A DNA stretch of 38,080 bases. It comes from CAYQJS01 sp964417895. GTDB lineage: Bacteria; Chloroflexota; UBA6077; SHYK01. The notes below the pieces were generated by a model. It searched no databases. It was not told the DNA's origin and was given only the letters and a program-made list of their open reading frames with translations. Shown piece after piece: positions 6,580 to 14,960 of this stretch. The translations under genes and the position numbers were made by a program. The stretch spans positions 1 to 38,080 of the forward strand of contig CAYQJS010000052.1 in assembly GCA_964417895.1 (NCBI GenBank), written 5' to 3'. Numbering within the stretch: position 1 is the first letter of the stretch; the number at the start of each line of letters is the position of its first letter.

Positions 6580-6703
6580 AAAGCAAGACAAGCCCTCGCA
6601 CTCCAAAGCTAGTTGGACCGTTCCGGCGCGTTTGCGCCAGGGCCATTACACGGCTATCCTGGCGCAGCCTGGCTCGCCATACAGCCAGGAACGGAGGCGC
6701 TCC

Positions 6704-7846
6704 ATGGCATCGTCGACCGACGTGGCGACACCTACGATCGCGTACCAGCGTGTGCATCCCTACGACCGCTGGATCGAGTCCCTCGGTGTACCGGTGTACC
6801 GTGGGTACTACCTCGAGGACCTGCGGACCATTGAGCTGGGTCGCTGGGATCGCCGGCAATGCGACGTCGGATTCCTCCAGCTGGCCGGCCAGGAGGGCGT
6901 CAGCGGCGCTTACGTTGCCGAGATCGCGCCCGGCACCACGCTGCCGCCCTTCCGCATGGCTATTGACGACCTTGTCTACGTGCTCGCGGGGCGCGGCCTC
7001 ACCACGATCTGGGCCGGCGACGGCCCGAAGCGCACGTTCGAGTGGGGGAAGCACGCTCTCTTCCTCGTGCCCGCCAACTTCACGTACCAGCTGAGCAATG
7101 TCCACGGCAGCGAGCCCGTGCGCCTGCTTTTCACCAATGGGCTCCCCACGGCCATGGCGGCAATCCCTGACCCCCGCTTCTATTTCGAGAGCACGGTCGT
7201 CGACCCCGGGCTTCTGTACGGGGAGGACGAAGGCGCTTTCTACTCCGAGGCTAAGATCATGCGCGACTCGGCGCGCGGCTCCGCCCGAAATGTGTGGGTG
7301 GGAAACTTCTTCCCTGACATGCTGGCATGGGATCGCCTGGACCCCTTCCGCGGGCGGGGCGCCGGCGGCCGCGTGGTGTGGATCACTTTCCCGCACTCTA
7401 TCCATGGAAGCCACATGTCGGTATTCCCGGCCCGGACCTACAAGAAGGGCCATCGCCACGGTCCCGGCGTGGTGATCGTCATCCCCACCGGCGAGGGGTA
7501 CTCGGTCCTCTGGCCGGAGAAGGACGCAGAGAAAATCGTCGTGCCGTGGCACGAGGGGAGCGTTTTCGTGCCACCCAACCGTTGGTGGCACCAGCATTTC
7601 AACTCCGGCGGCGAGGCGGCTCGCTACGTCGCGCTCCACGCGCCGACGGGCGCAGCGTCATTCACCGACAGCGCGGGCGAGCGGATCACGAACCGCCAGG
7701 AGGACCAGATCGAGTACCCTGACCAGGACCCGTGGATCCGCGAGCGATTTGAAGGCGAGCTGGCGAAGAAGGGCCTGACCTCGCTGATGCCCGAGGCGGC
7801 CTACCAAGACCGGGCGTACGAGTGGAAATACCAGGAGGACGAGTAG
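6704..7846 (+). CDS. Two-domain cupin, gentisate 1,2-dioxygenase-like
   Basis: 380-aa bicupin of the size and shape of gentisate/1-hydroxy-2-naphthoate dioxygenases, iron enzymes that cleave aromatic rings. Domain 1 (about residues 65-150) has the beta-barrel pattern but no metal histidines. Domain 2 (about 225-315) has KKGHRHG (His250, His252) and WWHQHFN (His296 or His298), a likely three-His iron centre, and the usual glutamate of cupin motif 1 is missing. The ATG at 6704 follows GGAGG by 6 bases; the earlier in-frame start at 6632 lacks a site. The last part (EYPDQDPWIRERFEGELAK) looks like a helical extension. Context with Rieske oxygenases supports a ring-cleavage or related oxidation role, but substrate and reaction are unproven. 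Confidence 0.78.
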   Translation: MASSTDVATPTIAYQRVHPYDRWIESLGVPVYRGYYLEDLRTIELGRWDRRQCDVGFLQLAGQEGVSGAYVAEIAPGTTLPPFRMAIDDLVYVLAGRGLTTIWAGDGPKRTFEWGKHALFLVPANFTYQLSNVHGSEPVRLLFTNGLPTAMAAIPDPRFYFESTVVDPGLLYGEDEGAFYSEAKIMRDSARGSARNVWVGNFFPDMLAWDRLDPFRGRGAGGRVVWITFPHSIHGSHMSVFPARTYKKGHRHGPGVVIVIPTGEGYSVLWPEKDAEKIVVPWHEGSVFVPPNRWWHQHFNSGGEAARYVALHAPTGAASFTDSAGERITNRQEDQIEYPDQDPWIRERFEGELAKKGLTSLMPEAAYQDRAYEWKYQEDE

Positions 7847-7874
7847 TGGGCCAGCCACGAGACGTACCGCCACT

Positions 7875-7955
7875 CTTCCCCCCGCTGCGGGGGAGGATCG
7901 AGGTGGGGGACGTTCCCCCCCATCCCAGCCTTCCCCCTCAAGGGGGGAAGGGGCA
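7875..7955. repeat. G/C-run palindromes after the cupin gene
   Basis: CCCCCGCTGCGGGGG (7879-7893) and TTCCCCCTCAAGGGGGGAA (7931-7949) form strong hairpins, with a third between them (GGGGGACGTTCCCCC). They may terminate cupin transcription. The sequence style matches the 44-bp units at 34464-34683. Confidence 0.5.
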
Positions 7956-7969
7956 AAGTCGACGCCTTA

Positions 7970-8069
7970 GCAGGCTGCTGAAGAACCCGCTCGCCCTGAG
8001 CTTGTCGAAGGGCCCCAGGTGGTTCAACAGGCTCACCACGAGCGGCCCCAACCTTTTTCAGCAGCCTGC
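7970..8069. mobile_element. 100-bp MITE-like palindromic element at the 5' end of a binding-protein gene
   Basis: Perfect 13-bp terminal inverted repeats GCAGGCTGCTGAA (7970-7982) and TTCAGCAGCCTGC (8057-8069). The inside is itself an imperfect palindrome built on CCTGAGCTTGTCGAAGG and GTTCAACAGGCTCACC, the same core as the repeats at 11236-11325 and 26733-26817. It encodes no protein. It abuts the signal-peptide coding region of the downstream lipoprotein gene and probably replaced its native start region. Confidence 0.7.
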
Positions 8070-9767
8070 GAGAGCCGCCGCCGCGTTACTCCTTCTCCTC
8101 CTCGCCGCCTGCGCCCCGCAATCCGCTCCGGGCTCATCAGGCTCCGCCGGAATAGAGGGGGAGCCCCGTCGGCCGAAGGTCCTTACGATCGCGGTGCGCA
8201 ACGAGCCGTCGACCTCGGCTCGTTCACGGCGACGAGCGGGATCCGCGGCGCCAGCGACGCGACGATGATCGCCCACAACGCGCTGACCACCACCGATGAG
8301 CGCGAAGCCGTTCAGCCCCAGGTCGCGGCGGAGCTGCCCTCGGTCGAGAGTGGGACGTGGCGAGTCCACCCTGACGGCTCCACGGACACCACATGGAAGA
8401 TCCGGCCCAACGTAAAATGGCAGGACGGCACGCCCCTCACCACCGCCGACCTTTTGTTCTCGTACGAGGTCTACAGGGACACCGACATCCCCAACAAGCG
8501 CGGCATCGGCCTGCCCCTCACCGAATCGGCCACGGCGGTCGACGCACACACGCTCGTCGTGCGCTGGTCGAAGACCTACGTAGATGCCCAAAGCGGTGAC
8601 GAGCTGCACCCTATGCCACGGCACCTTCTCGAGCCCCTTTACCGAACCGACAAGGAGGCTTTTGCCAATAGCCGCTACTTCACCACCGAGTTCATCGGGC
8701 TGGGCCCCTACCGGCTGGTGCGGTGGGAGTCGGCCTCCTACATGGACTTCGAGAGGTTCGACGACTATCACCGTGGGAGGCCGCCGCTGGACCGGGTGGT
8801 GCTGCGCTTCGTGCCCGATCCCAACACGATGCTGGCCAACATCCTGGCGAGCGCCGTTGACATCGTGCTGCCGCCCAACGTCGAGATCGACACGCTGTTC
8901 GAGATCAGATCGCGCTGGGAGGGGACCGGGAACGTCGCGCGCGCCGACCCCCTCGGTCGGTTCCGCCTGATGGACCCGCAGCACCGGCCGGAATACGCGC
9001 GGCCTCGCAATGCTTCGACGAGCACTGTCGTACGTCAGGGCCTCTACACTGCGATCGACCGCGCGACGATGGCCGAAGTGCTCACGCAGGGGATGGCGTC
9101 CATCGCCGACAGCTGGATCCCCCCGGACCACGCACTGCGCCCCCACATAGAATCGTTGATCCCCCAGTTCACCTACGATCCCGGGCGGGCGCAGCAGCTC
9201 ATCAGCCAGGCGGGGTGGGCCCGCGGCTCCGATGGTGTGCTCGTGCATTCCCAGACGGGCGAGACGATGGACCTCGTAGTGCGGCTCGCCCTCGCTCAGG
9301 GGGCGAGCGCCGGGAAAGAGAAAGAGGCCAACATCATTCGGGACAACTGGCAGGCCGTCGGGGCCCGTGTGCAGATCGACCTGATTCCGCCAGCGCGCGC
9401 CGGAGATCGCCAGTACGAGGCCACGGTGCCGGGGTTCTCGCTCACCGGGAACCTTACCCCCGAGCGCTGGTACACCACGCGTACGCACTCGAAGCTGATC
9501 GCGGGAGACCACGACCGCTGGAGCGGCGGCAACAAGGGTGGCTACCGCAATGAGCGGGTCGACGGCATCCTGGACCGGCTGCAGACAATCATCGACTCCC
9601 GCGAGCGCATCGGCCTTCACCGTGAGCTGATGCAGGAGCAGATGGGAGACGTGGCCCTCATGCCGCTGTACTGGGAGTATGCGCCGATCTTCATGCTCAA
9701 AGCGGTGAAGGACTCGGTCGTGGGCGCCCGCGCCGGGTACCGTTTCTTCGAGTGGGACAAGGAGTGA
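8002..9767 (+). pseudogene. Family-5 extracellular solute-binding lipoprotein, frameshifted and with disrupted 5' end
   Basis: SBP_bac_5 (DppA/OppA-type) binding protein, about 570 aa. The signal peptide and lipobox (LLLLLLAACAPQ, Cys codon at 8110-8112) and the start of the mature protein (KVLTIAVRNEP) lie in frame 1. The rest, from DLGSFTATSG to FFEWDKE, lies in frame 3. Alignment with the intact paralogs at 26907 and 32727 places a one-base deletion near 8210-8211. No ATG precedes the signal peptide: the 100-bp palindromic element occupies that place and offers only a TTG at 8002. The remaining 500 codons are intact, including DGTPLTTADLLFSYEVY and the family-typical PLYWEY end. It may be a recent pseudogene, or the frameshift may be a sequencing error. 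It precedes a Rieske oxygenase, mirroring the pair at 25354-28616. Confidence 0.75.
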
Positions 9768-9905
9768 GGCGAGACGCAGCGAGGGGACGAGGAGACGCGG
9801 TGACAGGGAGAGCAGAGGCTCGGGACCTCCGAGTCCCCACCTCTCCGTCCCCGTGTCTGCGCGTCCCCGTGTCCCCGTGTCAGAAGCGGCCGAAGGGGAA
9901 AAACT
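9768..9905. repeat. Purine-rich/pyrimidine-rich inverted repeat between binding protein and Rieske gene
   Basis: GGGGACGAGGAGACGCGG near 9782-9800 is imperfectly complementary to CTGCGCGTCCCCGTGTCCCC near 9856-9875, forming a large hairpin. CCCCGTGT is repeated three times. It may attenuate read-through between the two genes. Confidence 0.45.
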
Positions 9906-9919
9906 CGGAGGGATAGGCG

Positions 9920-11227
9920 ATGCCACTCAGCAATGTCGAAGAGGAAGAACTGGTTCGAATCGGCCCGGGAACGCCCTCCGGCGACGTGTTTCGCCGCTAT
10001 TGGCTGCCCGTCGAGGCCGCGGCCAATCTCGGCGGCGGGCGCGCCGGCTTCTCAGGCGCAAACAATCCGCTGCGCATCAGAATCCTGGGCGAGGATCTCG
10101 TCCTCTTTCGCGATGGCTCTGGAAGTCCCGGCCTCGTGGCCGAGCATTGCAGCCACCGCGGCACTTCGCTCTTCTATGGCCGCGTCGAGGACCAGGGCAT
10201 CCGCTGCCTCTACCATGGCTGGGCCTACGACCGTGACGGCAGCTGTATCGACACGCCAGGGGAGCCGCCCGACAGTAATTTCAAGCTCACAGTGAAGCAC
10301 CCCGCGTATCCTTGCCTCGATGTGGGGGGACTGATCTTCGCCTACATGGGGCCCGCGGACAAGAAGCCGCTCTTTCCTAAGTACCACCAGCTGTTCGAGC
10401 AGGAGGGGGTGCGCGTGGCGGGCAACGGAGGCTACGTCGAGCAGTGCAATGTCTTCCAGGCGCTCCATGACAACAATCTCGACCCGTGGCACGGCGAGAT
10501 CGCTCATGGCTGGTACCGCGGTCGGCCGCCGGCGGTAACCATGCACCACGGGCGGAACGGCGACCCGGCCACCCCGATCAAGTTCGAGCGGACACCCTGG
10601 GGAACGCGCATGGTGGTTCTCAAGAGCACCGCCAAGCCAGGCAAGTACTGGTACCACGAGACCCACACAGTGTGGCCGACGCAGCGCTGCAATTTCGAGG
10701 GCGCGCGCTCCATGAAGTGGGCCGTGCCCGTGGACGACTACCGGACGCGCTGGTTCACCGTCGATTTCCACCCACTGGAGGACGGCGAGCCACCGGAGGA
10801 GGCGCTACGAGCGGCGAACACCCGCTTCAACATCGGCCACGTCGAGAGCCTGCCCATCGACTGGGCGCAGCAAGTGGGGTCCTGGTGGAACCTCGGCCAT
10901 CCCTGGCGCCAGGGCAACCTGTGGGAAGACGAGGTGGCGCAGCAGACTCAGGGATCGCCCGAGCGCCACTTCCTGCCCGACTGGGAACAGTGGCACCTGG
11001 CCACCACGGACCGGGGGCTGGCTCTGAACCGAGAGGTCTGGCGCGACCAGATCGAGCGCGTCCGCCAGGGCCTCGACCCCATCGGCGTGGTTCGCGACCC
11101 GACTGACGACAGACCCATCCGCATCACCTCGGACGACATCCGCGACCTATCATGGGATGAGGGCATGCGCCTCTTCAACATGAGCGTCGAAGAACGAGTC
11201 GGCATGGTGCTGGCACGAGTGAGGTAG
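9920..11227 (+). CDS. Rieske non-heme iron oxygenase, alpha subunit (copy 1)
   Basis: 435-aa aromatic-ring-hydroxylating oxygenase of the phthalate-oxygenase/vanillate-demethylase branch. The Rieske [2Fe-2S] site is Cys77-X-His79 ... Cys96-X2-His99 (CSHRG, CLYHGW). The mononuclear iron site is in LHDNNLDPWHGEIAH (His191, His196, with upstream Asp/Asn for electron transfer); the C-terminal Asp ligand is likely in the conserved stretch near LNREVWRDQ. The ATG at 9920 follows GGAGGGAT and starts MPLSNVEEEELVRIGPG, the standard N-terminus. It is a close paralog of the gene at 25354, with nearly the same residues through the first 200 positions. It needs a reductase partner, and none is in the window. 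It stands after a binding-protein gene and before a class II aldolase. Confidence 0.9.
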   Translation: MPLSNVEEEELVRIGPGTPSGDVFRRYWLPVEAAANLGGGRAGFSGANNPLRIRILGEDLVLFRDGSGSPGLVAEHCSHRGTSLFYGRVEDQGIRCLYHGWAYDRDGSCIDTPGEPPDSNFKLTVKHPAYPCLDVGGLIFAYMGPADKKPLFPKYHQLFEQEGVRVAGNGGYVEQCNVFQALHDNNLDPWHGEIAHGWYRGRPPAVTMHHGRNGDPATPIKFERTPWGTRMVVLKSTAKPGKYWYHETHTVWPTQRCNFEGARSMKWAVPVDDYRTRWFTVDFHPLEDGEPPEEALRAANTRFNIGHVESLPIDWAQQVGSWWNLGHPWRQGNLWEDEVAQQTQGSPERHFLPDWEQWHLATTDRGLALNREVWRDQIERVRQGLDPIGVVRDPTDDRPIRITSDDIRDLSWDEGMRLFNMSVEERVGMVLARVR

Positions 11228-11235
11228 AGAAGGCC

Positions 11236-11325
11236 CATTCATGGTGAGCCTGTCGAACCATGAGCCCGAGCTTGCGCAACCCTGGCTCGTCCTTCGGCAG
11301 GCTCAGGACGAGCGGGTCCGAGGAC
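11236..11325. repeat. Palindromic repeat of the GAGCCTGTCGAA family
   Basis: Two half units. CATGGTGAGCCTGTCGAACC (11240-11259) is followed by a hairpin with arms CTCGTCCT (11286-11293) and AGGACGAG (11305-11312) around CGGCAGGCTC. The same core occurs at 7990-8045 and 26741-26805, so this is a dispersed intergenic repeat family. It separates the Rieske and aldolase genes. Confidence 0.65.
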
Positions 11326-11351
11326 GAGCGTCCCGAAGAGGAGGGGGATTG

Positions 11352-12113
11352 ATGGCGACGCAGCAGGAAATCAACGAGCTCAAAGAGAAAGTTGCGCTCT
11401 CGTGCAGGATCATCGGCAATCGCGGCCTGACGCGGGGGGCTTTCGGGCACGTCAGCGCACGGATCCCGGGCACGGACCGCATCCTCATCAAGTCGAAGGG
11501 GCCGGATGAGGAGGCCGTCGAGTTCGCCACCGCGCGCGACATCATCCTGATCGACATTGAGGGTGCCGTGCTGGAGGCGCCCCCCGGCCTCGACGCCCCC
11601 AACGAGACGGCCATGCACCTGGCTGTCTACAGGCGGCGACCCCAGGTGATGAGCGTTATCCACTCGCACCCGGACTGGATCGTAGCGCTCACCGCGGCCG
11701 AGAAGCCCCTCGTCCCGCTATTCGCAGCCTACGATCCGCCGGGCATGCGCCTCTGTACCGACGGCATCCCTGTCTATCCGCGCAGCGTCACCATCGTGAA
11801 CGACGAGCTGGGCGACGACTTCATGCGTACGATGGGAGAGAAGGACGCCTGCCTGTTGCGGGGCCACGGGCTCACGACAGCGGGAAGGAGCGTCGAGGAC
11901 TGCACGTCGCGCAGCCTGACGGTCTACGAGCTGGCCCGCATGAACTATCTGGCGTATGCCATTGGCGAGCCGAAGCCAGTGCCGCAGCAAGACATCGACG
12001 AATATGCGGAGCGCCAATCCTCCGGCGATCGGCGCCCGCGCGAGGCGAGCTCGACGGGGGAGCCGTCCGGGTGGAAGTACCAGCGGAAGCTTCTGGAGCG
12101 CCGAGGGTTTTAG
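11352..12113 (+). CDS. Class II aldolase/adducin family protein
   Basis: 253-aa zinc enzyme of the FucA/AraD family, which cleaves or epimerises hydroxyl-aldehyde/ketone substrates by retro-aldol chemistry, or decarboxylates. The metal ligands are visible: Glu85 (NETAMH), His104 and His106 (HSHPDW) and His172 (LLRGHGL). The ATG at 11352 follows GAGGGGG by 5 bases; an upstream start in the same frame would translate the intergenic repeat. The C-terminal 45 residues (from about residue 205) are charged and probably unstructured. It follows the Rieske gene by 124 bp in the same direction, so it may process a downstream product of that oxygenase. The exact substrate cannot be told from sequence. 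Confidence 0.85.
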   Translation: MATQQEINELKEKVALSCRIIGNRGLTRGAFGHVSARIPGTDRILIKSKGPDEEAVEFATARDIILIDIEGAVLEAPPGLDAPNETAMHLAVYRRRPQVMSVIHSHPDWIVALTAAEKPLVPLFAAYDPPGMRLCTDGIPVYPRSVTIVNDELGDDFMRTMGEKDACLLRGHGLTTAGRSVEDCTSRSLTVYELARMNYLAYAIGEPKPVPQQDIDEYAERQSSGDRRPREASSTGEPSGWKYQRKLLERRGF

Positions 12114-12159
12114 CGGACGGATATCATTCCGGGCTGGCTGCCGTCATTGTTCTGAAAAT

Positions 12160-12203
12160 CCCCTCTCCCTCTGGGAGGGGGTCGGGGTGAGGGCGCCCCC
12201 TCC
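12160..12203. repeat. CCCTCTCCC...GGGGTGAGGG palindromic repeat (intact copy)
   Basis: CCCCTCTCCCTCTGGGAGGGGG followed by TCGGGGTGAGGG. It is the same repeat type that the 2657-bp element interrupts at 3791-3806/6464-6491. It may also act as a terminator for the aldolase gene. Confidence 0.6.
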
Positions 12204-12362
12204 TCCGCGCTTTTCATCGTTCGTGGTGCCGCTCGGCGGCATGGACAATTCTGAGCCGAAGGCGAAGACTTGTGAGCGTTGATCTGGGGCTGCTACCGGA
12301 AGCGCGCGTAGGCTTCGGGTTACTTCTAGCGCCACGCGCAGTTTGGCGTACTTCCCTTTGTC

Positions 12363-12390
12363 TTGACTTCTCATATCCGCCGTGTTAAAA
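12363..12390 (+). promoter_or_regulatory. Candidate sigma-70 promoter for the CoA-transferase operon
   Basis: TTGACT (-35, 12363-12368) and TTAAAA (-10, 12385-12390) are 16 bp apart, 130 bp upstream of the first gene. The rest of the 406-bp spacer (12114-12519) holds only the palindromic repeat and no other gene I can support. Confidence 0.4.
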
Positions 12391-12519
12391 GCCGCCCTAT
12401 CGAACCCGGCTCGTGCCGCAAGTGCGACGATTTCGGCTGATATGGTCCTGTGTCTGATGTATAGCGCAACAATGGTCGGCCCAGGCTAAAGAAGTGCGAG
12501 GCCAGAGGAGAAACGACTG

Positions 12520-13749
12520 ATGCCACTTCCATTAGAGGGGTTTCGGGTGCTCGACATGACGAGGCTGGTCCCGGGGCCGACTGCAACGTGGATGCTGGCT
12601 GATCTGGGTATGGACGTCCTCAAGATTGAAGACGTCGCCGACCGCAGCGCGTACCGGGACCAGGCGGCCGCTCGTGCTTCCCGGGAAAGCTTTTCCTCCA
12701 GCCCAGACGAAACCGAGGTCGAGGAACGCACGAATGCGTGGGACCACTTTAGCCGCAACAAGCGCAGTATCGCCATCAACCTCCAGAAACCGGAGGGCCA
12801 GGCGATTCTCCACAAGCTCGCGGCAACCGCCGATGTCTTCGCCGGCTCCTTTCGCCTCCCCGTGTACAAGCGCCTGGGCGCGGACTACGAAACCTTGAGT
12901 AGCATCAACCCCCGCCTGGTCTACGCAACGATCAGCGGGTACGGGTTCGGCAACAGCTTCTCTGATTGGCCGGGCAACGAGCGCAATTCCCAGGGCATGT
13001 CCGGCGTCAGCGCTTTGCTGGATGGGGAGAACGGCGAACCCGGTAATACCCTGTTTACCTGCGTCGACAGCTACTCGGCTGCGTTAGCCGTGATTTCCAT
13101 CCAGGCTGCGCTCTGGGCCCGCGAGCGGACGGGCCGCGGCCAGCAGGTCGATATTTCCCTGGTTGAAGGCGGCACCGCCCTGGCCAATAGCCAGGCGCCA
13201 GACTACTTTCGCAACGGGAACGTGCGTAAACGTGGTGTTCCCGATATGAGGAACATCAAGTGTAAGGACGGCAAGTACCTGAGCAACGCGGCATCGGCCC
13301 AGGCCCATTTCTGGTCGCGCTTCTGCGACGCCGTCGGCCTCCCCGAGCTGCGGGACAACCGTCACCTGGGAGAGGCCGATGTCGGACGGGTCCGTGAGCA
13401 TATGCTGACGAAGACTCGCGATGAATGGCTCGCCATCATCCCCAGGGAGATCGCGGTAACCGCGCTGCTGGAGCTCGACGAAGTTCTCGAGGGACCGTTC
13501 GCCCGGGAGCGGGGCATGGTCCTCGAGCTCGACCACCCCCTGGAAGGGAAGGTGCGCCAGCTCGCGTCGCCCTTCCACCTCCCGGACACTCCGCCTACTT
13601 TCCGGAACTTCGCGCCCTTACTGGGGGAGCAGACCGTCGAAGTCCTCCAGGGGCTCGGCTACAGCGAGATGGAGATTCAGAACCTGGAAGACAGCGGCGT
13701 CGTCCGGGCGAGCCGCGGAAACGTGCCCGTGACGCAACCTCAGCGCTAG
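12520..13749 (+). CDS. Class III CoA-transferase, CaiB/BaiF family (copy 1)
   Basis: 409-aa formyl-CoA/carnitine-type CoA-transferase, which moves CoA between carboxylic acids. The N-terminal Rossmann-like block is LEGFRVLDMTRLVPGP with LADLGMDVLKIE. The SRNKRSIAINLQKPEGQ motif is at about residues 78-94, and the probable catalytic aspartate is Asp183 in FTCVDSYSAA. The RTGRGQQVDISLVEGG and C-terminal LLGEQTVEVLQGLGYS blocks are typical. A 25-residue insertion rich in Ser/Glu (about 45-72) sits where the family is usually shorter. The ATG at 12520 follows GGAG by about 9 bases. It heads a (+) operon; the next gene starts 28 bp downstream. Substrate unknown. Confidence 0.9.
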   Translation: MPLPLEGFRVLDMTRLVPGPTATWMLADLGMDVLKIEDVADRSAYRDQAAARASRESFSSSPDETEVEERTNAWDHFSRNKRSIAINLQKPEGQAILHKLAATADVFAGSFRLPVYKRLGADYETLSSINPRLVYATISGYGFGNSFSDWPGNERNSQGMSGVSALLDGENGEPGNTLFTCVDSYSAALAVISIQAALWARERTGRGQQVDISLVEGGTALANSQAPDYFRNGNVRKRGVPDMRNIKCKDGKYLSNAASAQAHFWSRFCDAVGLPELRDNRHLGEADVGRVREHMLTKTRDEWLAIIPREIAVTALLELDEVLEGPFARERGMVLELDHPLEGKVRQLASPFHLPDTPPTFRNFAPLLGEQTVEVLQGLGYSEMEIQNLEDSGVVRASRGNVPVTQPQR

Positions 13750-13777
13750 CAGCAGGGTGATAAGGAGAAACGGAGCC

Positions 13778-14887
13778 ATGCCTACCACCATCGATGCCGA
13801 TACCCACATCGACGAGACCTTTGAAACCTGGGAGTACTTGCTGCCCTCCGAGCAGGAGCTCAGGCCCACCGTTGCGTATCCCCCGAACCCCGACCCCAAT
13901 CGCCCTCTCACCCGCTACTGGATGATCGACGGGGAACGTCAGCCCTGGAAGACCCGCTACGACCACCTCACCAGAACCACCATCGAGGGCCGCGAGCTCC
14001 TCGACGTCAGGGTCCGCCTCCGCGACATGGATAAACGGAACGTGCAGACGCACGTCATGTACCCGACCATGTTTCTCACCCAACCCACCGCCAATCCAGA
14101 AATCGACCTGGCGCTCAAGCGGAGCTACAACCGCTGGTTGGGACACAAATGTATCGAGTCGGGAGGTCGTCTGCGCTGGATGTGTCTGCCTCCCGTGATG
14201 ACCATGCCGGAAGCCATTAAGGAGCTGCGCTGGGCCAAGGACAACGGGGCGGTGGGCATCTATAAGAAAGGCAATGAGGAAGCCGGCAGAAACATCAGCG
14301 ACCCCTACTTTGATGCCCTCTGGCAGGAAGCCAGCGACCTCGATTTCGCCGTCTGCTTCCATACCGGAAGCGGCATCCCCAATCTGCGGTCCAACCGAGG
14401 CGCCACGAACATCGGAACGAGCCGCGTCCCCTTCGCGTCCATCCCGGAGACGTTCACTTCCCTGATATTCAATAAGCTCCCGCAGAGGTTTCCAAAGATT
14501 CGGTGGGGGTTCATCGAGGCCGACTCCGGCTGGATTCCCTACGAGCTCTACCGCATCGAACGCCGCCTCAATCATCCGGGCGAGGGGGGACGGTTGGAGA
14601 GCCTGCTGACCTGGGACGACCTGCCTCAGGGCTTCAGCGTCCAGCGCGATGCCATGAAGGAGCTCAACCTCTTCGTGACCTGCCTGGTGGACGAGGACCT
14701 CCCCTACATTCTCCGGTTCGCCGGCGAGGACAACCTCGTCGTCGGCTCCGACTACTGCCACGCCGACCATTCCTCAGAGCCCGACTTCCAGGATGTCCTC
14801 TGGGCCCGGGCCAAGGAACGTGAGATCACTTCCTCCGCGGTCACTAAGATGCTCTACGACAATCCCAAGCGCCTCTACGGCCTGTAG
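13778..14887 (+). CDS. Amidohydrolase-2 family protein (ACMSD/decarboxylase-like)
   Basis: 369-aa TIM-barrel metal-dependent hydrolase/decarboxylase (PF04909). The N-terminal metal motif is IDADTHID, the strand-5 His is in FAVCFHTGSG, and the strand-8 Asp is in LVVGSDYCHADH, followed by the SSE...F and KMLYDNPKRLYGL end that defines the family. Such enzymes remove carboxylates from aromatic or muconate-type acids, or hydrolyse cyclic amides/lactones. The ATG at 13778 follows AAGGAG (13762-13767) with a somewhat long spacer. The in-frame ATG at 13757 overlaps the preceding Shine-Dalgarno region and is less likely. It lies between two CoA-transferase genes in one operon, so a pathway acid is a likely substrate or product. 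Confidence 0.88.
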   Translation: MPTTIDADTHIDETFETWEYLLPSEQELRPTVAYPPNPDPNRPLTRYWMIDGERQPWKTRYDHLTRTTIEGRELLDVRVRLRDMDKRNVQTHVMYPTMFLTQPTANPEIDLALKRSYNRWLGHKCIESGGRLRWMCLPPVMTMPEAIKELRWAKDNGAVGIYKKGNEEAGRNISDPYFDALWQEASDLDFAVCFHTGSGIPNLRSNRGATNIGTSRVPFASIPETFTSLIFNKLPQRFPKIRWGFIEADSGWIPYELYRIERRLNHPGEGGRLESLLTWDDLPQGFSVQRDAMKELNLFVTCLVDEDLPYILRFAGEDNLVVGSDYCHADHSSEPDFQDVLWARAKEREITSSAVTKMLYDNPKRLYGL

Positions 14888-14960
14888 ACCAATACCTCAG
14901 GCGGGGGCCCGTTCGGTGATGACCCCGCTGGCCCGCCGTCGTCACAACAGCGGAGGAAAT

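Noticed and set aside
6401..7639. 412-codon open frame on the minus strand opposite the cupin gene
   Set aside because: It mirrors the GC-rich cupin coding strand, crosses the transposon border and shows no domain. It is a shadow frame.
7879..7949. Intrinsic terminators after the cupin gene
   Set aside because: The hairpins are strong but no T-run follows. They were therefore recorded as repeats with possible terminator function only.
8058..9926. 622-codon minus-strand frame opposite the binding protein
   Set aside because: Compositional shadow of a GC-rich gene. The plus strand has clear SBP_bac_5 motifs and the minus strand has none.
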